Of a stretch of 64,000 nt of DNA, positions 53,138 through 62,368 are shown piece by piece. The notes beneath the pieces are model-generated. The model had not been told where the DNA came from and searched no databases. It saw only the letters and a list, made by a program, of their open reading frames with translations. The position numbers were made by a program, and so were the translations under genes. Positions within the stretch are counted from its first letter, which is position 1. Each line of letters starts with the position of its first letter. The stretch is from positions 1-64,000 of the forward strand of contig NZ_LTBC01000014.1 of the NCBI RefSeq assembly GCF_001594015.1. The letters are read 5' to 3'. Source of the DNA: Moorella mulderi DSM 14980 (GTDB taxonomy: Bacteria; Bacillota; DSM-521; Neomoorellales; Neomoorellaceae).

Positions 53138-53158
53138 CTTCCGCCAGGCTGGCGGAAG
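53138..53158. repeat. 21-bp near-perfect palindrome
   Basis: CTTCCGCCAG and CTGGCGGAAG flank one G. It lies 20 nt after the stop of the surface-protein gene, just before its terminator. It may be a regulator site or a dispersed repeat. Confidence 0.5.
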
Positions 53159-53178
53159 TTAACGGGCATCGTTTCCGG

Positions 53179-55392
53179 TTACTGTTTTACCTGCAGGGCC
53201 CGGACCAGGGCGGCAGCAGCTTCGGCACGGGTCACAGTATGGTTCGGTTCGAAGGTAGAGCCATTGCCCTTCAAGATACCTAAGCCCCACGTCAGAGCCA
53301 CATAGCCAAGGGAACCGGGGGCGAGGGAGCCGGCATCACTGTAGGGGACTTTATAGATCCCCTCCACCCGGGCGGCGCGCTCCAGGTTTAAGAAACGGAT
53401 CAAGAACTTCGCCAAGAGTTCCCGGCTGACGGTGGCCCCGGCCTGCAAGTCTTCCTGCAGCCACTTCTCATCCCGGGCCCGCTTCAGAATCTCCTCGTCC
53501 TTCATGTCTTTATAACCCCAGACGCCGTTCCTGGCCATGAGCATGGCCCGTAACATAGAAACAACAGTGATGTTTTCATCAGGACGAAAAGCGTCGCCGT
53601 ATTCCCCGAAGAGCCCGGCCTGGCCCAGGAGGTTGATTTCCTTTTCGGCAAAATTGCCGGCGATGTCGTTGAAACGGTAGGGCCGGGGTTGCTGGGCGAT
53701 GGGTTTGCCCTCCCAGTCCAGGAACTGGCCGGTCCTGGCATCTATCATGTCGGAGGTGGCACTGCTGGTATCACCAAGGGGCTGGTAGACCAGGCGTAAT
53801 TCACCCTGACCCGGACCGCCCGGGCTGTAGATGCGGGTATAGCTCAGGGTCAGGGGACGGTTTTTCAGGAAGGTTTCTACTGCCTGCTGCCCATCGAGGA
53901 TTTTCGTGGCTGCCGGAAAATCAAAATTGCCCCAGTTAAGGTTGTAGCTGGTGATGCGCCCGGCCACTGCGTCCACCGTCACGTTGATGCCGTTGCCGGG
54001 GAATGGGATGCCGTTGACCAGGCGGCGGTAGTAAAAGTACTGGACCGCCGGGTTCTTGCCGTCCTCCATGATTACCGGCTCCCAGCCGGGCCGGCTGTTT
54101 TCATCCAGCCGAACTTCCTTGAAGCGTTGCGGTTGTACCTTTTGCAGGAAATCCTCGACCAGGCGCTGCGCCGCTTTGCGGTCCAGTTTGCCGCTCCTGT
54201 CATTGCCGGAAGGGGTAGAGGGCAGGTCAAATCCCAGCAATTCACCATTGCCGGCATTGACCCTGGCGCTCATAAAATTGACTTTTCCCGTTTGGGGTTT
54301 ATCGCTGCTCCAGGTTAAATTCCAGCTGCGGATTTCCGGGTCCTGCCAGTCGGCGTAGAGGTTGGCGCTGCGTAAGGTGAGGCCGGCCGGGATATCCACC
54401 CACTTCTTAACGGCGGCAATAGCTTCTTCCCGGCTGATTAATTTGGCGGTTTTTTCGATTTCCTTCATTTCTTCAGGGCTTAAGGGTTTGGACTGGGTGC
54501 CACCCTGTAAAGCCGCGGCCTTACGGGCCATCTCCAGAGAAGCATCTCCCATCCCCCCGGCGCCGCCTTTATCAAACCACCCGCCGTTTCCCAAATCTAG
54601 TGGTTTACCGCTCAGGGCATCAATCAACCCCCGGGAGGGATGGCTGAGCCGGTAAACCAGCAACACCGGGCGTTTCTCACCGGCGGCCAGGGGCCTGACA
54701 GGGGGTTGCAGGTAATACTGCAGTTCCAGCATGCCGGCGCTGGCAAATACCTCCCGCGCCTTTTCCGGAGATATGGCTCCTGTGGCCGCAGGGAAATCGA
54801 CTTTCGTCCAGTTGAGGTTGTAGTTCGTTACCTGGCCGTCATCGCCGCGGACGGTTATGGTCACGCCATTACCCGGGAAGGGAATGCCATTGACTACCCG
54901 CTGCCAGCGGAAGGTATAACTAACCGGTCCATAATTGTTCAAGGGAATTAGTTGATTATCATCGGGCAGGGGTTGCAATTCAGGAACATAGCTGGCAGCC
55001 AGACGGTTTAACAGTTCAACCGCCACCCGGCGGGCCTCGGCGGCGGAAATAACCGGCAGCCGCAGGCCCGGTTCGGGCCGTTTTTCCGGTTTCCAGGTAT
55101 TCATATTTAAGATTTCACCCGTTTTGGCATCCACATCGGCGTTAAAACTGCCACCCGGCTCGCCGGGAGCATTCCAGTGCAGGGACCAGGTCTGGCGGTT
55201 ATCGTAGCTGTTGTAACTAGAGGTAAAAATATTATACTCTTTAGGAATATTAAAGTTGTCTTTAACCGCGCGAATAGCTTCCTCCAGGGAAACAGCTGGT
55301 GTATCGCCCGCTACGGCTATGCCGGGAAAAAAGGACAATAGTAATAAGGCCATCAGGCCCCAGGCCAGCAAGCGTCGCCAAATTCTTACCAC
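53179..55392 (-). CDS. YcdB/YcdC-domain surface protein with SLH repeats
   Basis: This 737-residue exported protein has a signal peptide (MVRIWRRLLAWGLMALLLL, cut near residue 28). Repeated YcdB/YcdC domains follow. The segments VVNGIPFPGNGVTITVRGDD and LVNGIPFPGNGINVTVDAVA show internal duplication, as do the WTKVDFPAAT and WGNFDFPAAT stretches. C-terminal SLH-type segments (GDAFRPDENITVVSMLRAML and the last 60 residues) would anchor it to secondary wall polymer. The function of YcdB domains is unknown. They are often found in Firmicute spore or surface proteins. Confidence 0.85.
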   Translation of the reverse strand: MVRIWRRLLAWGLMALLLLSFFPGIAVAGDTPAVSLEEAIRAVKDNFNIPKEYNIFTSSYNSYDNRQTWSLHWNAPGEPGGSFNADVDAKTGEILNMNTWKPEKRPEPGLRLPVISAAEARRVAVELLNRLAASYVPELQPLPDDNQLIPLNNYGPVSYTFRWQRVVNGIPFPGNGVTITVRGDDGQVTNYNLNWTKVDFPAATGAISPEKAREVFASAGMLELQYYLQPPVRPLAAGEKRPVLLVYRLSHPSRGLIDALSGKPLDLGNGGWFDKGGAGGMGDASLEMARKAAALQGGTQSKPLSPEEMKEIEKTAKLISREEAIAAVKKWVDIPAGLTLRSANLYADWQDPEIRSWNLTWSSDKPQTGKVNFMSARVNAGNGELLGFDLPSTPSGNDRSGKLDRKAAQRLVEDFLQKVQPQRFKEVRLDENSRPGWEPVIMEDGKNPAVQYFYYRRLVNGIPFPGNGINVTVDAVAGRITSYNLNWGNFDFPAATKILDGQQAVETFLKNRPLTLSYTRIYSPGGPGQGELRLVYQPLGDTSSATSDMIDARTGQFLDWEGKPIAQQPRPYRFNDIAGNFAEKEINLLGQAGLFGEYGDAFRPDENITVVSMLRAMLMARNGVWGYKDMKDEEILKRARDEKWLQEDLQAGATVSRELLAKFLIRFLNLERAARVEGIYKVPYSDAGSLAPGSLGYVALTWGLGILKGNGSTFEPNHTVTRAEAAAALVRALQVKQ

Positions 55393-55586
55393 CTTGCTCT
55401 TCCTCCTTTAGCTCCTCCTTGGGATATGTCTAAGATCGGGCGCTTTTAAACCTGCCAGAAGCGTTAAATTTATCCGTCCCTTCAGATCATGAGCATTTCC
55501 CTCCTTCCCCGGTCTCCACCCGGTGGCTCCGTCCTTCCTGACTATATAGACGCCGGACAGGGGAAAAAGTTCCCATTTGCAGAACT
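55393..55586. other. Intergenic region between the surface-protein gene and the glycosyltransferase gene
   Basis: Both flanking genes run on the minus strand. This stretch holds the surface-protein leader and its ribosome site (GGAGGAAGAGC-like). It also has GGGTGG- and ACCGGG-type runs that could fold. I could not match them to a riboswitch. No terminator is obvious. Confidence 0.4.
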
Positions 55587-56930
55587 CTACCCCTCCCCTC
55601 TACCCCGGCGCTGGTTCACCAGGGCGGCCCGGCGTTGGGGCAGGTCATAGCGACCTGCCAGTGGTAACGGCTGTTCCCGGGGCGGTTCTGCCCCCGTGGG
55701 GGGCGTAAAGCGCCAGAGGCGGGCGACCACTGAGGGCCGCTCCGGCCAGGGGGTGCGCCGGTACTGGCTGTAAACCTCCTGGTAGACATCAACCGTCCGC
55801 CGGGCAATATTTTCCCAGTCGTAAACTTCCGTTACCAGGCGGCGGCCGTTGGCCCGTAACCTTTCCGCCAGGGCTTCATCCTGTAATACGGCCAGGATAT
55901 TATCGGCCAGGGAACCGGCATTACCCGGCAAGGCGCGCATACCGTCAACGCCATGGGTGATAATCTCCACTAGGCCGCCCGTCTCGCTGGCCACCACCGG
56001 CGTCCCGGCCGCCATGGCCTCCAGGGCCACAATGCCAAAGGGCTCGTACAGGCTGGGGAAAACGGCCACCCTGGCGGCATGGTAAAGCTGGTTGCGGGTA
56101 TGATCGTCAATATAGCCGGCAAAATAGACCTTGTGGCTGATGCCCAGCTCCCGGGCCCGGTTCTGGAGCTGGCTTTCCATGGGCCCCTGGCCGGCCACCA
56201 CCAGCTTGGCCTCCGGGCAGGCGGTTAAGATCCGGGGCATGGCTTCCAGGAGGACCTGGACCCCCTTTTCGATTACCAGGCGGCCGACGAAGAAGATGAT
56301 CTTTTCGTGGGGGGCGGCGTAACGCTGCCGCACCATTGGGTCAACGGCCACGACCCGGAATTTCTGGCTGTAAACCCCGTTGGGGATAATGGTAATTTTA
56401 TCGGCCGGCAACTGGAATAATCCCTGGACTTCCTGGCGCATATGCTGGCTGCAGACGATTACCCGCCAGGCCTCATAGGTCAGCCACCATTCCACGCTGT
56501 TAATGTAGCGCTGCATGTCATTATATAAGCCGCGGTTGCGGCCGGCTTCGGTAGCATGAATGGTGGCAATGAGGGGCAAGCGGTGGGCATGTTTTAAAGC
56601 CCGGCCGGTAAAGGCCACCAGCCAGTCATGGGCGTGGATAATCTGGAAGGGGCCATACTTACGCATGAGGATCATTGCTTCCTCCAGAAAGCGGGCATTG
56701 AGCTGCAGCACCCAGGTGAGAAAATCGGGGGCATGAACAGGGTAGGCTTCCACCCGGTGGACAATTACCCCGTTTTCCCGGTTTTCACAAACCTGGCCGG
56801 GCCGTCCGAGGGTCAGCACATGGACATCATGGCGCAGGTGCGCCAGGGATATGGCCAGGTCCTCCACATGCCGGGCCAGCCCGCCGACACTCTGCGGGGG
56901 ATATTCCCAGGAAAGCATTAAGATACGCAT
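55587..56930 (-). CDS. GT4-family glycosyltransferase
   Basis: This 447-residue GT-B enzyme has an N-terminal acceptor domain (MRILMLSWEYPPQSVGGLAR) and a C-terminal donor domain. The latter includes VAVFPSLYEPFGIVALEAMA, with the E-x7-E motif, and AAGTPVVASETGGLVEIITH. HDWLVAFTGRALKHA and IHATEAGRNRGLYND resemble bacterial glycogen or sucrose synthase-like members. The donor could be a nucleotide glucose. Its context (galT, glgA) favours a role in alpha-glucan or surface polymer synthesis. No signal peptide is present. Confidence 0.88.
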   Translation of the reverse strand: MRILMLSWEYPPQSVGGLARHVEDLAISLAHLRHDVHVLTLGRPGQVCENRENGVIVHRVEAYPVHAPDFLTWVLQLNARFLEEAMILMRKYGPFQIIHAHDWLVAFTGRALKHAHRLPLIATIHATEAGRNRGLYNDMQRYINSVEWWLTYEAWRVIVCSQHMRQEVQGLFQLPADKITIIPNGVYSQKFRVVAVDPMVRQRYAAPHEKIIFFVGRLVIEKGVQVLLEAMPRILTACPEAKLVVAGQGPMESQLQNRARELGISHKVYFAGYIDDHTRNQLYHAARVAVFPSLYEPFGIVALEAMAAGTPVVASETGGLVEIITHGVDGMRALPGNAGSLADNILAVLQDEALAERLRANGRRLVTEVYDWENIARRTVDVYQEVYSQYRRTPWPERPSVVARLWRFTPPTGAEPPREQPLPLAGRYDLPQRRAALVNQRRGRGEG

Positions 56931-57052
56931 AACCTGCCACCTTCACTAAATTTCTACCTTCTTATTTTGGCAGTGCCGGCCAATCTTATACCGCATAATT
57001 TGCCCCGGATAGATAAAACCTAGTAGCAAGTTACTGATTTGGAGGTTCCAGT

Positions 57053-58069
57053 ATGCCCGAATTACGCCAGGACCCGGTGAGCGAGCGCTGGGTAATCATT
57101 GCCACTGAGCGGGCCAAACGACCGTCGGACTTCAAGCCTCCTCATAAAGAAAAGAATGGCAACGCCAGCTGCCCCTTCTGTCCCGGCCACGAAAAGGAAA
57201 CACCGCCGGAAGTTCTGGCCTTCCGCGCCGCTAACACTGAACCTGATACCCCTGGCTGGCAGGTACGGGTAGTGCCCAACAAGTTTGCCGCCCTGGTGGC
57301 CGGCGGGGAGGTGGCCAGCGAAAGTAAAGGGATGTACCGGACTATGTCCGGTACCGGTGTGCATGAGGTTATCATCGAGGGTCCCGATCATGATACCTTT
57401 TTCCCCGATCTGACTCCCGAGCATGCTGTCCAGGTTCTCAAAGCCTGGCGGCAGCGTTACCTGCAACTGGAGCGGGACAAAAGGCTGCAATACATCCAGC
57501 TCTTTAAAAACCACGGCCCTACCGCCGGGGCTTCCTTGGAACACCCCCACAGCCAGCTCATTGCCACCCCCCTGGTGCCGGGAGCCGTTAACGAGGAGAT
57601 GGCCAGGATCAAAGCTTACTGGCAGGAAAAAGAACGCTGCCTTTTCTGCGACCTCATGAAAACGGAACTGGAAACAGGAGCCAGGGTAGTCGCCTTTAAT
57701 AAAGAATTCCTGGCCTTCTGCCCCTTTGCCTCCCGTTTCCCCATGGAAATGTGGATCATGCCCAGGCGTCACCAGGCCGGTTTCGGCACCTGCAATGATG
57801 AGCAGCTGGAGCAACTGGCCGCCATCCTCCAGGATATCCTGGGCCGGTTGAAACAGGCCGTTAACGACCCGCCCTTTAACCTGGTCCTGCATACCGCACC
57901 CCTACGCAGGGAGGACAGTATCTACCACTGGCATTTTGAACTCCTGCCCAGGCTGACCATTGTTGCCGGTTTTGAATGGGGGACGGATATGTACATCAAC
58001 CCCACGCCGCCGGAAATTGCCGCCCAATCTCTAAATGAAATAAGCGTAAGCCCCGAGGAGGAAGGTTAA
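57053..58069 (+). CDS. galT: Galactose-1-phosphate uridylyltransferase-like protein
   Basis: This 338-residue protein has the HIT-fold duplicated domain of GalT. N-terminal PELRQDPVSERWVIIATERA and zinc-type CPFCPGHE are visible, as is a second Cys pair (ERCLFCDL). The active site is EHPHSQLIATP (HPHSQ, nucleophile His). DSIYHWHFELLPRLT is the C-terminal His site. Its stop overlaps the glgA start (TAATG), so they are translated together. In some bacteria, such enzymes use ADP-glucose or other nucleotide sugars. The true substrate is not certain. Confidence 0.88.
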   Translation: MPELRQDPVSERWVIIATERAKRPSDFKPPHKEKNGNASCPFCPGHEKETPPEVLAFRAANTEPDTPGWQVRVVPNKFAALVAGGEVASESKGMYRTMSGTGVHEVIIEGPDHDTFFPDLTPEHAVQVLKAWRQRYLQLERDKRLQYIQLFKNHGPTAGASLEHPHSQLIATPLVPGAVNEEMARIKAYWQEKERCLFCDLMKTELETGARVVAFNKEFLAFCPFASRFPMEMWIMPRRHQAGFGTCNDEQLEQLAAILQDILGRLKQAVNDPPFNLVLHTAPLRREDSIYHWHFELLPRLTIVAGFEWGTDMYINPTPPEIAAQSLNEISVSPEEEG

Positions 58070-59532
58070 TGTCTGAACCCTTAAAAATCCTATTTGTCTC
58101 GCCTGAAGTAGCCCCCCTGGCCAAGACCGGGGGCCTGGCCGACGTGGCCGGCAGCCTCCCCAAAGCCCTGGCCGCCCGGGGCCACGAGGTGCGGGTGGCT
58201 ATGCCCCGTTATCGCCAGGTCAAGAATGTTGATTACCTCACCGACCTGCCGGTGGAAATGGATGGCAGCCTGGAGACGGCCATTATCCGCCGGGCGCAGC
58301 TGGCAGGGGATCGACCCGTACAGGTCTACCTCATTGATAATTACAAGTTTTTCTGGCGGGACGGCATGTACTGCTATGCCGACGACGCGGCCCGTTTTAA
58401 TTTTTTTTGCAAGGCCGTCCTGTCCATGCTGCCCTGGCTGGAGTTCCAGCCGGATATTATCCACTGCAATGACTGGCAGACGGGCCCCATCCCCCTTTTC
58501 CTCAAAGTCAAGCACGAGGATAACCCCTTTTACCGGCAAACGGCAACCATCTACACCATCCATAACCTCCAGTACCAGGGGACCTTCCCCCGCCAAACCT
58601 TGAAGATTATGGCCCTGGGTGAGGAATTTTTTACCCCCGAGCGACTGGAGTTTTACGGCCAGGTCAGTTTCATGAAGGCCGGGATCCTGTACGCTGATTT
58701 AATCAACACCGTCAGCAAGAAATACGCCCTGGAAATCCAGACCCCCGAATACGGGGAGCGCCTGGACGGCCTGCTGAGGAAACGCGCCGCGGATCTACGG
58801 GGAATTTTGAACGGTATTGACTACCAGGAGTTCAACCCGGCCACCGACCGGCGCCTGGCCGTCAATTACGACGCCGGGCACCTGGAAAAGAAAAAGGAGA
58901 ACAAGGCGGCCCTGCAAAGGGAAATGGAACTGCCGGTCAAGGATGTACCCCTCCTGGGCCTCATTTCCCGCCTGGTGAATCAGAAGGGGCTGGATCTGCT
59001 GGCCGCCATTCTCGACCCTCTGCTGCAGCAGGACCTGCAGTTCGTCCTCCTGGGCAGCGGCGAGGATTATTACCAGCAGCTTTTCTCCCGTTACAAGATC
59101 AAATACCGGGATAAAATGGCCGTCAAAATCGGCTTTGACCCGGTACTCGCCCAGCGGATTTATGCCGGCTGCGATATCTTTCTCATGCCCTCGCGCTTTG
59201 AACCCTGCGGCCTGGGCCAGATGATCAGCCTGCGCTACGGCACCGTACCGGTGGTCCGGGCCACGGGCGGCCTGGAGGATACCATCAAGGACTTCCACCA
59301 GTACCCAGGGAGCGGTAACGGCTTTTCCTTCCGCGATTACCAGCCCCAGGCCCTCCTGGATACCATTAATCGCGCCCTCCACGTTTACCGGAACGAGCCG
59401 GAGGAGTGGCGTAATCTGATCCGGCGGGGCATGGCGGCTGATTTTTCCTGGAACGCCTCGGCCGGTCAATACGAAGATATGTACAGGGAAGCCCTCCAGA
59501 AGAGGATGGCTGCCCAGGTTAAAGCGGGGTAA
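58069..59532 (+). CDS. glgA: Glycogen synthase, GT5
   Basis: This 487-residue enzyme transfers glucose from ADP-glucose to alpha-1,4-glucan. KTGGLADVAGSLPKALAARG (KTGGL motif) near residue 19 and SRFEPCGLGQMISLRYGTVP (catalytic Glu) near residue 378 are diagnostic. RLVNQKGLDLLAAIL is the usual donor-domain motif. It overlaps galT by one base. No glgC is in the window, so the ADP-glucose source is elsewhere or supplied by the galT product. Confidence 0.95.
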   Translation: MSEPLKILFVSPEVAPLAKTGGLADVAGSLPKALAARGHEVRVAMPRYRQVKNVDYLTDLPVEMDGSLETAIIRRAQLAGDRPVQVYLIDNYKFFWRDGMYCYADDAARFNFFCKAVLSMLPWLEFQPDIIHCNDWQTGPIPLFLKVKHEDNPFYRQTATIYTIHNLQYQGTFPRQTLKIMALGEEFFTPERLEFYGQVSFMKAGILYADLINTVSKKYALEIQTPEYGERLDGLLRKRAADLRGILNGIDYQEFNPATDRRLAVNYDAGHLEKKKENKAALQREMELPVKDVPLLGLISRLVNQKGLDLLAAILDPLLQQDLQFVLLGSGEDYYQQLFSRYKIKYRDKMAVKIGFDPVLAQRIYAGCDIFLMPSRFEPCGLGQMISLRYGTVPVVRATGGLEDTIKDFHQYPGSGNGFSFRDYQPQALLDTINRALHVYRNEPEEWRNLIRRGMAADFSWNASAGQYEDMYREALQKRMAAQVKAG

Positions 59533-59607
59533 GGAGAACTGTTACCGGCACTTACGTTTCGAAACTCCGGGACATACCCCCGCTTAGTTAAACTTGTCTT
59601 AGCTCCG

Positions 59608-59639
59608 CCTGCCCGGGACCAGCCCGGGCAGGTATTTTT
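59608..59639 (+). terminator. Terminator after glgA
   Basis: CCTGCCCGGG (59608-59617), loop ACCAG, CCCGGGCAGG (59623-59632), then TATTTTT. Confidence 0.88.
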
Positions 59640-59785
59640 CCCGCACTTTTTCCCCCTCCCTGCATAAGATCATCATGGAACCCGTTTGGGGTTGCAAGGG
59701 CGTGACCCCGGTGGGCAGCGGCGTCCAGAGGAAGGGTTCTCAATTTAAGGGCGTTTTTGACAGCCTGCTGGGGAGGGATTTATTT

Positions 59786-61627
59786 ATGTGTGGAATCACC
59801 GGCTGGGTGGACTGGGAGGTGGATCTAAGCCGGCAACAGCCTGTCCTGGAGGCCATGACGGCCACCCTGGCCTGCCGCGGGCCGGATGCCTCCGGGGTAT
59901 GGCTTTCCCCCCGGGCCGCCCTGGGCCACCGCCGCCTGATTGTCGTTGATCCTGCCGGCGGCGGCCAGCCCATGGTACGCCGCCGCGGCAGCCAGACCTT
60001 TGTCATATCCTATAATGGTGAACTGTACAACACACCCGACCTGCACCGGGAGCTGGAAGCCCGGGGCTATACCTTCCAGGGGCACTCAGATACGGAAGCG
60101 CTGCTGGCGGCCTATATGGAATGGGGGCCGGCCTGCGTCGAACGTTTTAATGGCATTTTTGCCTTTGCCATCTGGGATGAGGCCAGGCAATGCCTGTTCC
60201 TGGCCCGGGACCGCCTGGGCGTCAAACCCCTCTTTTATACGCAAAGTGGTAGTGCCTTCCTCTTTGGTTCGGAATTGAAAGCCTTGCTGGCGCACCCGGC
60301 AGTGGAAGCGGAGGTGGACGCCGAAGGGCTGGCCGAAATTTTTGTCCTGGGGCCGGCCCGGACACCGGGGCACGGGGTATTTCGCAACGTAGCCGAGTTG
60401 AAGCCCGGCTACTACCTGATTTATGACCGCCAGGGCATCCGCCAGCACCAGTACTGGGCCCTGGTAAGCCGGCCCCACCCGGATGACCTGGAGACCACTA
60501 CCGCTAAAGTCCGCCAGCTTTTGCAGGATACGGTAGAGCGGCAGCTGGTGGCCGATGTGCCCGTCTGCACCCTGCTCTCCGGGGGGTTGGATTCCAGCGC
60601 CGTTACCGCCTTTGCCGCCCGGGCCTTTCAGGAGCGGGGGCTGGGGCCCATCCATACCTGGTCGGTAGACTACGTCGACAATGACCGTTATTTCCGGCCC
60701 AGCCATTTCCAGCCCCATAGCGATGCCCCCTGGGTAGAACTCGTTTCCCGCCACCTTGATACCAGGCACCATTACGTCTTTATCGACACCCCCGAACTGG
60801 TAGCCTCCCTGACTGCGGCCATGCGCGCCCGGGACCTGCCGGGGATGGCTGATGTGGATTCTTCCCTGTACCTCTTCAGCCGGGAAATTAAAAAAGAAGC
60901 TACAGTCGCCCTGTCCGGCGAGGCTGCCGACGAGGTTTTCGGCGGCTACCCCTGGTTCAGGAGCGAAAAGGCCATGGCCATGGCTACTTTCCCCTGGACC
61001 AGGGCCGGCCAGGAGAGGGTCCGCCTCCTTTCCCCCGAACTTAAAGCAATGGTCCGGCCGGAAGAGTATGTAGCTAGGCGGTACCAGGAAGCCCTGGAGG
61101 AAGTGCCCCGCCTGCCAGGGGAGGGTCCCCGGAGCGCCCGGTTGCGGGAATTCTCCTACCTTACCCTGACCCGCTTTATGCCGGTACTCCTGGACCGCAA
61201 GGACCGCATGAGCATGGCCGCGGGCCTGGAGGTCCGGGTGCCCTACTGCGACCACCGCCTGGTAGAGTATGTCTGGAACATCCCCTGGGAGATGAAGTTC
61301 CACGGCCAGATAGAAAAAGGCATCCTGCGCCGGGCTTTACGCGGGGTGCTGCCGGAGGAGGTCTTGCAGCGGCGCAAGAGCCCCTACCCCAAGACCTACA
61401 ACCCGGCCTACCTGGATGCCGTCCGCACCTGGATGCTGGAGATTTTGAACGATCCCAGTTCGCCCCTGCTGCCCTTCATCGACGTGCCGGCCGTCCGCGA
61501 CCTGGCCCAGTCAGAAGAAACCTTTGACCTGCCCTGGTTCGGCCAGCTCATGAGCGCCCCCCAGCTCTTCGCCTACCTGGCCCAGGCCGACACCTGGCTG
61601 CGGGAATACCGGGTAGCGGTGCGCTAA
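59786..61627 (+). CDS. asnB: Asparagine synthetase (glutamine-hydrolysing)
   Basis: This 613-residue enzyme forms asparagine from aspartate, glutamine and ATP. The start MCGITGW exposes the Cys nucleophile at position 2 of the class II glutaminase domain. The SYNGELYN motif follows near residue 75. The synthase domain has the pyrophosphatase loop LLSGGLDSSAVTAF. LSGEAADEVFGGYPWF is also typical. ATG 59786 is preferred, since the family begins with MCG and GGGAGGG lies upstream. The frame is open 37 codons further upstream without homology. It may instead serve amidation in surface glycan synthesis. Confidence 0.93.
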   Translation: MCGITGWVDWEVDLSRQQPVLEAMTATLACRGPDASGVWLSPRAALGHRRLIVVDPAGGGQPMVRRRGSQTFVISYNGELYNTPDLHRELEARGYTFQGHSDTEALLAAYMEWGPACVERFNGIFAFAIWDEARQCLFLARDRLGVKPLFYTQSGSAFLFGSELKALLAHPAVEAEVDAEGLAEIFVLGPARTPGHGVFRNVAELKPGYYLIYDRQGIRQHQYWALVSRPHPDDLETTTAKVRQLLQDTVERQLVADVPVCTLLSGGLDSSAVTAFAARAFQERGLGPIHTWSVDYVDNDRYFRPSHFQPHSDAPWVELVSRHLDTRHHYVFIDTPELVASLTAAMRARDLPGMADVDSSLYLFSREIKKEATVALSGEAADEVFGGYPWFRSEKAMAMATFPWTRAGQERVRLLSPELKAMVRPEEYVARRYQEALEEVPRLPGEGPRSARLREFSYLTLTRFMPVLLDRKDRMSMAAGLEVRVPYCDHRLVEYVWNIPWEMKFHGQIEKGILRRALRGVLPEEVLQRRKSPYPKTYNPAYLDAVRTWMLEILNDPSSPLLPFIDVPAVRDLAQSEETFDLPWFGQLMSAPQLFAYLAQADTWLREYRVAVR

Positions 61628-61638
61628 CGCTATAAAAT

Positions 61639-61678
61639 AAAGCCAGAGGCCCCGGATCAATCTCCGGGGTCTCTGGCT
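61639..61678 (-). terminator. Terminator overlapping the end of VapC
   Basis: AGCCAGAG-CCCCGGA and TCCGGGG-CTCTGGCT form a 15-bp stem with one mismatch. T-rich sequence follows on the minus strand (TTTATTTTAT). The VapC stop codon lies in the loop, so the last codons form half of the stem. Confidence 0.7.
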
Positions 61679-62076
61679 ACTGTGGGATGATAAGGTTTTA
61701 AAGATAATAATCCATCAATAAGATCGAAGTGCTTCGTATTTTTGGTAACCAGGATGGCTTTCAACTCTAATGCGGTACTGGCAATAATAGCATCTACCGG
61801 TACCAAACCGTTAATCCTGTATTTTCGCAAAAGTTCTCCGGCGCGCCTGGCAATGTTGGACGAAACGGGAACAGGACTAAAACGCTTAAGTAAATTTTCT
61901 ACCATTTCTTTCTCATTCTTTTTGGGCATAGTGCCAGCTAAAAGTTCCATTTCCGTAAGTACGGAAATATAACCTGTAAATTCACCCTGAAACACGCGTG
62001 ATAAAAAATCAGTGGCAAGTTGAAAACCCCGGAGATGATCAATAAGGATATCAGAGTCTATGACAATGCTATTCAC
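61657..62076 (-). CDS. vapC: VapC-type PIN-domain toxin
   Basis: This 139-residue PIN nuclease has Asp residues in VIDSDILIDHLRG (N-terminus) and VPVDAIIASTALELKA, plus a Glu in LTEMELLAG. VTKNTKHFDLIDGL is the usual end motif. It overlaps the VapB gene by 8 nt. The C-terminal codons form part of a terminator hairpin. It should cleave tRNA or other RNA unless blocked by VapB. Confidence 0.9.
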   Translation of the reverse strand: MNSIVIDSDILIDHLRGFQLATDFLSRVFQGEFTGYISVLTEMELLAGTMPKKNEKEMVENLLKRFSPVPVSSNIARRAGELLRKYRINGLVPVDAIIASTALELKAILVTKNTKHFDLIDGLLSLKPYHPTVARDPGD

Positions 62077-62353
62077 CGAGTAATTCCTCCAGGCGTCGGT
62101 GATCCGCTTGACGTAGTTCCCGGATGAAATTCTCGTTGATATCTGTTCTATCTTTCCATAAACCCGCCGTTGCTTTTAGTATGTCTTCACCTGTTTCCTG
62201 GCTCCCAGGTAAGGCCTTCTTTTTCAGCTCCAGCATGATAGTGTTTTCCCCTACCGATTTAACCAGGAGGGCATCACCTGTATGAATCTTTAGCTGGCGT
62301 CGAATCTCTGAAGGTATGGTTATTTGTCCTTTGGAAGAAATGCGTGTTTCCAT
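62069..62353 (-). CDS. vapB: VapB/AbrB-type antitoxin
   Basis: This 94-residue protein has a SpoVT-AbrB DNA-binding domain (METRISSKGQITIPSEIRRQ, then LKIHTGDALLVKSV). A C-terminal acidic helix with RTDINENFIRELRQADHRRL binds VapC. ATG 62353 is preceded by AAGGGGG. The frame is open 80 codons further, but into promoter and IS sequence. It should autoregulate the operon through the CTTACCA/TGGTAAG repeat. Confidence 0.88.
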   Translation of the reverse strand: METRISSKGQITIPSEIRRQLKIHTGDALLVKSVGENTIMLELKKKALPGSQETGEDILKATAGLWKDRTDINENFIRELRQADHRRLEELLGE

Positions 62354-62368
62354 AAATAATCTTACCCC

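Noticed and set aside
55393-55586. T-box or riboswitch in the leader of the surface-protein gene
   Set aside because: A GGGTGG...ACCGGG-like run recalls a T-box, but the conserved core (GGGTGGNACCGCG) and a specifier stem were not found.
59675-59785. ATG at 59675 as start of asparagine synthetase
   Set aside because: The glutaminase Cys must be the second residue, which fits only ATG 59786.
60086-61303. Long open frame on the minus strand opposite asnB (405 codons)
   Set aside because: It is a shadow of a conserved gene in high-G+C sequence. It has no ribosome site or protein-like motifs.
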